Shown here in pieces: positions 1-5,432 of a stretch of 6,556 nt of DNA; the stretch's first letter is position 1, and every line of letters begins with the position of its first letter. The stretch is from Candidatus Hydrogenedentota bacterium (GTDB lineage Bacteria > Hydrogenedentota > Hydrogenedentia > Hydrogenedentales > CAITNO01). Both the position numbers and the translations under genes were made by a program. The stretch is from NCBI GenBank assembly GCA_022710255.1, contig JAKLHG010000228.1:1-6556 (forward strand). Reading direction: 5' to 3'. The notes under the pieces were generated by a model. It saw only the letters and a program-made list of their open reading frames with translations. It ran no database searches and was not told the origin of the DNA.

Positions 1-1836
1 AAGGCTTACGAAATGGTCCGGGATGGAATGGCCCCGGAACTGCTGTCACGCGTAAGTAACGATGTAATCGAGCGCATGCTGAATGACGTCATGCTTGAGC
101 CCGTTTACACCTATGACCATAATAATATTTATCAATGGTACCGAACCATACTTCAGGCTGCGGTTTGTCTGGAAAGAGACGACCTCGTGGACTGGTGTTT
201 CGGGTACGGCGATTTCACACCGGAAAAAGCGCCGGAACACCGGAGTTTGAGGTGCATTTCCAAAAAGCATTTTCTGGCTGACGGCGCTTATTGGGAGTTA
301 TGTTCCGGATATCATTTGTATCCGATGTATGCCTTCTGTGATCTAGCCGTGCTTTCCCATAACCTTTCATGCATGGACCCGCTCCGTTTCCCACCGGAGG
401 CGTATGACTGCACCTGCCCCCGGAACGTTGCCGGGGAAACGATAAAGAACGCCCTCGAATGGTTTATTTCAATGGCGATGCCGGACCGGACCATGCCGGT
501 CATTGGTGATTCCATGGCGCCCCGTTCGGGAATGGACGACTACGTGCTTACGGCGGAGGTCGGCTACCGCTATTTTGATGTGCGCGCCGTGGGTGACTAC
601 GCATCGTTGCGCGGTGCGCGCTCCTGGCAGGCCTTGCTCTATGGCGCGCCGGAAATCGTGAAACGGGAAACGCCCTTTGTGAGTTCTTGCCTGTCGAGCG
701 GATGGGTGTCGCTGCGGAACGAATGGAACGGCAACCGTCTCTGGGCGGGATTGAATGCGCTGAAACCGGGCGGCGGACACCAGCATGCGGACCGGTTGAC
801 CATGACCCTCTATAATTATGGCCAGCTGCTGGCCTTGGAAAAGGCTACGCCCTATAACGAAAGTGTGACGCGGGTGTTGGGCACCCGGACTCCGTCCCAT
901 TCCACGGTCGTGGTGGACCAACAGTCTCAGAAACAGGGAGAAGCGCTTAACGAAGAAGAAACCCCCGAGATAGCGCATTTTTTTAATGGCGACGTGCTGA
1001 AATCCGCGGAAGTGCGGGGAGACCGCCTCTATCCGGGAGTAACGCTCTACCGCCGGTGTGCCGCGGTCGTTGAAGATATTGTGGTTGACTGTTTCCTGGT
1101 GCAGGGAGGCGCCTGCAAGGACTGGCTTGTTTATCACGCGGGCGGCCCGCCGCAACTGTCCCCTGGAATGGAAGAGGGAAGGTTCGAACCCGCCGACTGG
1201 CTCTATAACGGCGGCGGGCGCGTCCTGGGGGGGGAGGGCGTTTCGGATTGGCAAGCCGTCTGGAACGTGGGGGATGTCACATCACGCCTGACGATGGTCG
1301 GCGCGCCGGCGACCCAGGTGTATCAGCTGGAAACCTTTCCGCTGGATAATGCCGTAGTTACCAGGGAACATCCTCCGTGCCAGGCCTTGTGCGTGCGGCG
1401 CCCGGAAGACGGTGCATTTCTCGCCGTGTGGGATGCCTGGAAGGATATTCCCAATCTGAAAGCGGTGGAACCTGTGGCAGGCAAGAACGCCTTGATACTC
1501 AAAACGCAGGGTAATACCTATTACTTTAAGTTCGGAGAGGGAACGGTTGCCTTTCCGGACGGCGTCACCCTGGAAGGAGACGCCAGTGTCAGTCTTTTGC
1601 GGAACCGCGAGGTGGTGGCTTTCGCGGGAGGGACCTGCACACGGGTTTCCTCCACGGAAGGCGGCTTCAGTATGCGTTTGAATTCTCCGGGTAGCGCCGA
1701 GGCGGCCTGTTACCGGGGGGAATACCGCGAGCGGAAAGCACCTTGTATTCAATATGATACCTATGGTGGTACCGAGCATCCCCGCACTGCGGAACCTTTG
1801 ATTTTATCCGTTGAAGGCGACCTGTTGAATTCTTAG
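1..1836 (+). CDS. Heparinase II/III family polysaccharide lyase-like protein (5'-truncated)
   Basis: The frame is open from base 1 (K-A-Y-E before the first ATG at 13), so the true start lies left of the window; 611 codons are visible before the TAG at 1834. Numbering from the Met at 13, residues 1-150 are helical and Trp/Tyr-rich, as in the alpha/alpha toroid of these lyases. They include a D-G-A-Y-W-E-L-C-S-G-Y-H-L-Y stretch (residues 90-103, nt 280-321) matching the 'DG..xE.S..YH.Y' motif that carries a catalytic-type Tyr/His. Residues 220-302 hold the heparinase II/III beta-domain hallmark: G-G-G-H-Q-H-A-D (253-260), then L-Y-N-Y-G-Q-L-L-A-L-E, then S-H-S-T-V-V-V-D (295-302). The rest, to residue 607, is beta-rich. 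Known members cleave uronic-acid polysaccharides (heparin, alginate) by beta-elimination, usually outside the cytoplasm; the substrate here cannot be told. Any signal peptide is outside the window. The gene is convergent with the GH20-like gene. Family call firm, specificity unknown. Confidence 0.85.
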   Translation, partial: KAYEMVRDGMAPELLSRVSNDVIERMLNDVMLEPVYTYDHNNIYQWYRTILQAAVCLERDDLVDWCFGYGDFTPEKAPEHRSLRCISKKHFLADGAYWELCSGYHLYPMYAFCDLAVLSHNLSCMDPLRFPPEAYDCTCPRNVAGETIKNALEWFISMAMPDRTMPVIGDSMAPRSGMDDYVLTAEVGYRYFDVRAVGDYASLRGARSWQALLYGAPEIVKRETPFVSSCLSSGWVSLRNEWNGNRLWAGLNALKPGGGHQHADRLTMTLYNYGQLLALEKATPYNESVTRVLGTRTPSHSTVVVDQQSQKQGEALNEEETPEIAHFFNGDVLKSAEVRGDRLYPGVTLYRRCAAVVEDIVVDCFLVQGGACKDWLVYHAGGPPQLSPGMEEGRFEPADWLYNGGGRVLGGEGVSDWQAVWNVGDVTSRLTMVGAPATQVYQLETFPLDNAVVTREHPPCQALCVRRPEDGAFLAVWDAWKDIPNLKAVEPVAGKNALILKTQGNTYYFKFGEGTVAFPDGVTLEGDASVSLLRNREVVAFAGGTCTRVSSTEGGFSMRLNSPGSAEAACYRGEYRERKAPCIQYDTYGGTEHPRTAEPLILSVEGDLLNS

Positions 1837-1954
1837 GACTCGGCGCCCTGGTATGCCGCTTGCCTGAAATCCGTCCCGAAGTTTTTTCGTTCTTGCAGAT
1901 TTATGTCGTTGTAACCGCGACAGTTTCCGCATTGAAAAACGTTTCGCCCCCGTG
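1837..1954. other. Convergent intergenic gap
   Basis: This 118-bp gap lies between two genes whose 3' ends face each other. It has no credible reading frame. It contains a T6 run at 1882-1887 and a weak 5-bp stem (TGTCG 1904-1908 with CGACA 1918-1922). No strong plus-strand intrinsic terminator for the lyase gene is visible, because neither element pairs a GC-rich stem with an adjacent T-tract. Confidence 0.5.
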
Positions 1955-1962
1955 TTAGGGGG
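1934..1962 (-). terminator. Possible terminator hairpin of the GH20-like gene
   Basis: Read on the minus strand, CCCCC (1962-1958), a TAACAC loop containing the stop codon, and GGGGG (1951-1947) form a 5-bp all-GC stem. It is followed after seven bases (CGAAACG) by TTTTT at 1939-1935. The stem overlaps the TAA stop of the hydrolase. The T-tract is further from the stem than in a classical intrinsic terminator, so this is only a candidate. Confidence 0.35.
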
Positions 1963-3043
1963 TTACCATCGCCGTTATACACGTCTTCAGAGTGGCCGCC
2001 GCCGGGGCTGCGCGGTCTTTCAGGATTTCCGGGTCGCCTTCGCCGAGCAGGGCCTGGGCAAAATGGCCGGGATGCACCACCCATGAAGTGCCCAGGTAAC
2101 CGAGTATCTTGCCTGTTGTATCCGCCTTGGCGCGTTCCACCATGTGCAAACCGGCCGTTTCGTTTTTCCAGCTGGCGGGCCAGACACGGAAACCTTTGTC
2201 AATAAACACGTCTATGGACGGATAGCTTTCCTGGGCGCTGTAATGCCAGTCGCAGATGATGATGTCTTTGGGAATCCCGTCAATGGCTCCCGCAGTGCCC
2301 TTGTCACTGGCTTCCCAGCCGTCGCCCATGTTCAGCGCCTTCTTGTCCAGCAGGCGATCGCCCCACATAAGCATGGTCATGCCCCGTTTGCCCACAATAT
2401 GTCCGTGAAGTTCATTGACCGCATGCGCCATGAGTTCCGCCGGGTCTTTGCCTGCACAACGGGGGCATTTAGGGCTGGCAAAGGTGAGTATTTCATCCAT
2501 GCCCACGTGGAACGCATCTGCCTCAAAGGCCTCGGTGATTTCATCAATCAAGTCAAAAATGAGGGGATATACGTCAGGATGCAACGGACACCAGTTCATC
2601 AGGGTTTTGGCCCGCTTTTCTTCGGGAAGATCGGGAATTTCTTCGAATTCAGGATGGACTGTCATGAGCGGAAAGACCATATCACCGTTGACCCAGGACT
2701 GGTGGCCCAGGCAATTGAACTGGGGGATAAGGCGTATGCCCCGTTCCCGGCAGAACCGGGCCAGATCATGGGCCCCCTCTTGGGTGATCATGTCATCGAA
2801 ACGCAGGTCCGGGTGGGTATCGAAAGCGAAATTATACCCCACTTCGTATATCAGAACGTTTACGCCAAGGGGACGCAAAACCTCCTCTATGGCGCGTTTA
2901 AGGACCGGCAGACCTTCATTCCCGCCAGCGGAACCCCACGCCATGACATGCACGCCGCGCCAGGCCGTGTCCGCCGTGCTGGTTGCTGCGCCAAGCAATA
3001 GAGGGAGGAGAACCAGGGATGTTTTCAGAAAGGAGGGTTTCAT
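1955..3043 (-). CDS. Secreted GH20-like glycoside hydrolase (beta-N-acetylhexosaminidase type)
   Basis: The protein is 362 aa. I chose the ATG at 3043 over an in-frame ATG at 3115 because a clear signal peptide starts there (M-K-P-S-F-L-K, hydrophobic core L-V-L-L-P-L-L-L-G-A-A, likely cleavage near T-S-T-A|D, residue 24) and AGGAG sits 7 bases upstream. The mature part reads as a TIM barrel. It has L-I-P-Q-F-N-C-L-G-H (105-114), equivalent to the GH20 'iPEid.PGH' strand, then F-H-V-G-M-D-E (178-184), the GH20 signature with Asp183-Glu184 as the catalytic pair. M-L-M-W-G-D (224-229), D-W-H-Y (265-268) and the Trp-rich V-W-P-A-S-W (287-292) could line a sugar pocket. Family enzymes remove terminal beta-linked GlcNAc/GalNAc by substrate-assisted catalysis, with the Glu as acid/base and the Asp positioning the substrate N-acetyl group. 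It is short and lacks the usual N-terminal GH20b domain. C-P-R-C (193-196) follows the active site. Location is probably periplasmic or extracellular. Substrate is inferred. Confidence 0.85.
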   Translation of the reverse strand: MKPSFLKTSLVLLPLLLGAATSTADTAWRGVHVMAWGSAGGNEGLPVLKRAIEEVLRPLGVNVLIYEVGYNFAFDTHPDLRFDDMITQEGAHDLARFCRERGIRLIPQFNCLGHQSWVNGDMVFPLMTVHPEFEEIPDLPEEKRAKTLMNWCPLHPDVYPLIFDLIDEITEAFEADAFHVGMDEILTFASPKCPRCAGKDPAELMAHAVNELHGHIVGKRGMTMLMWGDRLLDKKALNMGDGWEASDKGTAGAIDGIPKDIIICDWHYSAQESYPSIDVFIDKGFRVWPASWKNETAGLHMVERAKADTTGKILGYLGTSWVVHPGHFAQALLGEGDPEILKDRAAPAAATLKTCITAMVTP

Positions 3044-3191
3044 GAGATGGCTCCTATGGCGTTGGGAACGCCGGTAGTGACCTTGCTTCGAATAACTGCT
3101 GCGACCGGTGTCCATTTATGCAGGTAATGTCGCATAAAATGTTGTATCCAGGGGGCTTGAAACTGCGATCAAAAACAAGGGGTCTCATGCC

Positions 3192-3269
3192 GTCATTGCG
3201 AGGTACGAAGCAATCTTGCTCGTATAACGGCCGTATGAAATACCAGATTGCTTCGTACCTCCTAAGAAA
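3192..3269. repeat. Inverted-repeat element copy 1 (degenerate right arm)
   Basis: The left arm at 3192-3216 reads GTCATTGCGAGGT followed by ACGAAGCAATCT. The right arm at 3245-3261 is its exact reverse complement for 17 bases (AGATTGCTTCGTACCTC), then diverges where GCAATGAC would be expected (to 3269). The central segment contains CGTATAACGG (3221-3230), nearly identical to CGTAAAACGG in copy 2, so the whole element and not only the arms is repeated. From memory, the arm resembles the 'GTCATTGCGAGG..CGAAGCAATC' palindromic repeats scattered in intergenic DNA of many bacteria. There is no transposase, so it is REP- or MITE-like at most. As RNA it would fold into a long hairpin. Confidence 0.85.
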
Positions 3270-3279
3270 CGCATCCTGT

Positions 3280-3316
3280 AACATATTATAAAATTGAGAT
3301 ATAAAAAATTCTTTAC
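3280..3316. promoter_or_regulatory. AT-rich island with -10-like hexamers
   Basis: Between the two repeats the base composition drops sharply to nearly all A/T. On the minus strand a perfect TATAAT lies at 3290-3285, pointing toward the hydrolase gene about 240 bases downstream, but no matching -35 lies 16-18 bases upstream. An ATGACA in the repeat arm (3325-3320) is 28 bases away, too far. On the plus strand TATAAA occurs at 3300-3305. Promoter activity is possible but weakly supported. Confidence 0.2.
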
Positions 3317-3319
3317 CTT

Positions 3320-3396
3320 GTCATTGCGAGGAACGAAGCAATCTCATCGTAAAACGGACTTGGGGCAAACCAGATTGCTTCGTGCCTCGCAATGAC
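3320..3396. repeat. Inverted-repeat element copy 2 (intact)
   Basis: The left arm at 3320-3344 (GTCATTGCGAGGA then ACGAAGCAATCT) pairs with the right arm at 3372-3396 (AGATTGCTTCGTG then CCTCGCAATGAC) with one mismatch in 25 bases, around a 27-base centre. It lies in the same orientation as copy 1, with left-arm starts 128 bases apart. It is the better preserved copy and would form a strong stem in DNA or RNA. No coding content and no clear flanking target-site duplication were seen. Confidence 0.9.
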
Positions 3397-3476
3397 GATG
3401 TATCATAGTCGACTGATAAGCAATCGTATTCCTCTCATACTCGAAAATCATGACCATGTTTCTTTAAAAATAAGCG

Positions 3477-3510
3477 CCGACGCGTCGGGGTGGTTCGCTC
3501 GCAATGACGA
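3477..3510. repeat. Palindrome plus stray repeat half-arm
   Basis: CCGACGCGTCGG (3477-3488) is a perfect 12-bp palindrome. Six bases later TTCGCTCGCAATGACGA (3494-3510) matches the outer end of the element's right arm (CGCAATGACGA is identical to copy 2 at 3388-3398) but has no partner arm nearby. It is best read as a remnant of a third, eroded copy. Confidence 0.45.
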
Positions 3511-3585
3511 TTGGCGTTTTGCCTTTCCCGGTTACGGACAACCCCCTCAGTTTATAGGACTTTGCGGGTTTCAAGTCACTGTGGA

Positions 3586-3602
3586 AGTGCACTTTTTGCA
3601 CT
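3586..3602 (-). other. Small hairpin at the 3' end of the lipoprotein gene
   Basis: AGTGCA (3586-3591) pairs with TGCACT (3597-3602) around a 5-base loop, and the stem touches the TGA stop of the lipoprotein gene. No T-tract follows on the minus strand, so it is not a standard intrinsic terminator; it may be a 3'-end stabilising hairpin or chance. Confidence 0.3.
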
Positions 3603-5377
3603 CAAATCTGTGGCATCTGTGTGGGCGAGGCACCGGCGGGGTTTTCCGGTATCTCCAGGTCAATATCCACCATCTCATCGCTTTGGATACGGACCCAGGA
3701 CTTGTCAGGATCAAAATTCGGATTGCGCCAGAGAAGTTCCGCCGTGATGTCACGGGCATAGATGGGACTGGTGATGGCGTGCACTTCCAGCGGGCCGAAA
3801 CCCCTGTCTTTCGGGTCGGCGGGACTGATGACGCGTACGCGGAAGGCGGCCTCGACGGTGGGCACGCGCTTGAATTGTATCCCCGTATTTTTTCCGTTTA
3901 TGGGAATGGTCCGTATGGGCCTGCCATTTTCAATAACCTGGAGTTTCATGCCGAGGGCGTTTTCAACGGCCACTTGAAAGGTGACCTCGGCATTCAACGG
4001 GACAATGCCGCCGATGCCGACATCAGTCTTGCCGTCGCTCAGCACATCCGCGCCAAAATAGATCTTCGGGCCATCGGGGCCACGGGATACAAAGGTGCGC
4101 CCCAGCCGCAGCCCCTCAAGCAGTCCGGGCACGGAGAGTTCCCGGGCATGAATGTAGGTGAGCGGGCACCCGAGGGGGACCTTGGGACTACCGCTGCCGC
4201 TGCCGCCGATAGCGCCCGCCATGAGCCCCCGGACCAACTCGTAATCATAGAACAGGTTGCTTTGTCCATTGGCGGACATGTCGCCATGTTTGACGACCGC
4301 AGCCGCCGCCGCGATGGAATGAATCAAGTGGCCGTCTTTGCGTTCCCGGGCCTTTTCGCCCAGTTGCTGCAGAGAAAGGGGCGGGGTTTCCCGCCAGTCC
4401 CGAAACCATATCTGGACGCCGTTGACGAAACTCAGTCCCCACTGCCAGGGCTTGCTGGGAAAAGCCGGGTGAGCGATGATCCAGGCGCCGCCCTGGGCCT
4501 GGACGCGGATGCATTCGGCTTGGGCGGCCATCACGGAACCGGGCGATTCAGGACGGGTGCGCGGACCGTAAACAAGGGCCACGCCCATGGGGTCCGAGCC
4601 CCATTCCATGGCGGGCAGGCAAACCAGCCGCGTTGATTTATAGGCGGGGTCATCCACGGCGGCCAGGGTATTTCTGTCGGTAATGGCCAGGAAATCCAGG
4701 TTTGCCTTTTCCGCGCGTTTCACCAGCGAAGCGACATCTTCGACACCGTTGCCATAACTGGAATAGGCTTGCATCTCCCCGCAGTACCACTTGGTCGCAG
4801 CGTTCAGCACCCGGGTGTCATAAAACCGTTCGCTCCTGCCGGGAATACTGCCGGCGTTGTTCGGGTCCGTTCCCATGGCCAGTTCCACGCGGTCCAGGGC
4901 GAGGTCGCCGTCCGAGTCGAACCCGCGCAGGGAAACAATGCCGCCGGACCCTTCGAGCAGGTTCACCTCCAGATCTGTTACCTGGTTTTCACGGATATCC
5001 ACATCTTTGGCTTCCACCATGACCGGCACTTCCGCTTCCAGCACATGCACATAGGCCCGGTAAGAGCCTGCGGGCTGTTCCGCTTCCACCAATCCCTGGG
5101 GGGCATCAAGGGCGACCGTGATGCCATCGTCATAACTGAACAGGTCCACGCGCGCCGGAAGATGGGCGCCCAGCACGTTGGTGATATCGGCAAGCAGTTT
5201 GCCTTTGGGCAGGCCTGCGCGCTTTTCAAGGGCGGCCGCCTGCGCCGCTGCTTCAGTGTCATCCTGCTTTACCGCGGTTTTAACCTCAGTGTCCCGCTCC
5301 GCCGTGCCGCGTTGCACACCTTCTTTCCCCGCGCACGCCGCAAAAAGCAGGCATATCATCAACCTGGTGTATTTCAT
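3602..5377 (-). CDS. Lipoprotein with degenerate PHP (CehA/McbA-like) domain
   Basis: The protein is 591 aa. I chose the ATG at 5377 because it begins a lipoprotein signal (M-K-Y-T-R-L-M-I-C-L-L-F-A-A-C, lipid-modified Cys15 expected) with AAGGA 7 bases upstream; the upstream extension of the frame is low-quality. A charged linker (16-60) is followed by a beta-rich region resembling a carboxypeptidase-regulatory fold (70-142) and a thrombospondin type-3-like calcium loop (D-S-D-G-D...G-T-D-P-N-N, 154-174). The PHP-like domain (197-435) is recognised by W-Y-C-G-E-M-Q-A-Y-S (197-206), D-F-L-A-I-T-D-R-N-T (228-237), I-I-A-H-P-A (300-305), G-G-S-G-S-G-S (391-397) and the L-R-L-G-R-T-F-V-S-R-G-P tail (423-434). 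A beta-sandwich (455-540) ends it. Active relatives have H-x-H, T-D-H and D-x-H metal ligands; here these are Q-x-Y, T-D-R and Gly/Ser. Catalysis is therefore doubtful, and a binding or structural envelope role is inferred. It may be co-transcribed with the oxidoreductase upstream. Confidence 0.8.
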   Translation of the reverse strand: MKYTRLMICLLFAACAGKEGVQRGTAERDTEVKTAVKQDDTEAAAQAAALEKRAGLPKGKLLADITNVLGAHLPARVDLFSYDDGITVALDAPQGLVEAEQPAGSYRAYVHVLEAEVPVMVEAKDVDIRENQVTDLEVNLLEGSGGIVSLRGFDSDGDLALDRVELAMGTDPNNAGSIPGRSERFYDTRVLNAATKWYCGEMQAYSSYGNGVEDVASLVKRAEKANLDFLAITDRNTLAAVDDPAYKSTRLVCLPAMEWGSDPMGVALVYGPRTRPESPGSVMAAQAECIRVQAQGGAWIIAHPAFPSKPWQWGLSFVNGVQIWFRDWRETPPLSLQQLGEKARERKDGHLIHSIAAAAAVVKHGDMSANGQSNLFYDYELVRGLMAGAIGGSGSGSPKVPLGCPLTYIHARELSVPGLLEGLRLGRTFVSRGPDGPKIYFGADVLSDGKTDVGIGGIVPLNAEVTFQVAVENALGMKLQVIENGRPIRTIPINGKNTGIQFKRVPTVEAAFRVRVISPADPKDRGFGPLEVHAITSPIYARDITAELLWRNPNFDPDKSWVRIQSDEMVDIDLEIPENPAGASPTQMPQI

Positions 5378-5406
5378 TGTTCCATCCTTGTTCGAAACGA
5401 ACTTTC

Positions 5407-5424
5407 TCCGGAGTGTTCTCCGGA
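5407..5424. other. Intergenic hairpin between oxidoreductase and lipoprotein genes
   Basis: TCCGGAG (5407-5413), loop TGTT, CTCCGGA (5418-5424) is a perfect 7-bp stem in the 55-bp gap. On the minus strand the U-run precedes the stem instead of following it, so it does not look like an intrinsic terminator for the oxidoreductase gene. It would sit in the leader of the lipoprotein mRNA, about 30 bases before the start codon, and could affect mRNA processing or translation. Confidence 0.45.
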
Positions 5425-5432
5425 AAAAACGG

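Larger units (their letters stand above)
3044..3601. other. Intergenic region with repeats, no gene seen
   Basis: This 558-bp stretch separates two co-directional minus-strand genes. It holds two inverted-repeat elements (about 3192-3269 and 3320-3396), an AT-rich island between them (about 3280-3316), a half-arm near 3494 and a 12-bp palindrome at 3477. The 148 bp next to the hydrolase start must hold its leader and perhaps its promoter, but I see no convincing -35/-10 pair there. Open frames in the region are short or translate the repeats and look spurious. Confidence 0.7.

Noticed and set aside
2144..3001. 285-codon plus-strand frame opposite the GH20-like gene
   Set aside because: The minus-strand frame has a signal peptide, the H-V-G-M-D-E signature and an RBS, so the plus-strand frame is its shadow.
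3044..3115. Upstream in-frame ATG at 3115 as the start of the GH20-like gene
   Set aside because: It would add 24 polar, Arg/Ser/His-rich residues before a clear signal peptide; the ATG at 3043 has AGGAG at good spacing.
3044..3191. Promoter directly upstream of the GH20-like gene
   Set aside because: The best minus-strand pair (TTTCAA, 17 bases, TTTTAT) matches consensus at only 3 of 6 and 4 of 6 positions, no better than chance.
3054..3284. 76-codon minus-strand frame upstream of the GH20-like gene
   Set aside because: Much of it is a translation of repeat copy 1 (it yields strings such as C-F-V-P-R-N-D), a common source of spurious small proteins. No ribosome-binding site or family resemblance was seen.
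3192..3396. CRISPR array interpretation of the repeats
   Set aside because: There are only two long copies, with internal symmetry over most of their length and related centres, a single AT-rich spacer and no cas genes.
3392..4636. 414-codon plus-strand frame opposite the lipoprotein gene
   Set aside because: It starts inside the repeat and runs antisense to a gene with a signal peptide, RBS and recognisable domains. Its protein has no recognisable motif; it is a by-product of high GC content.
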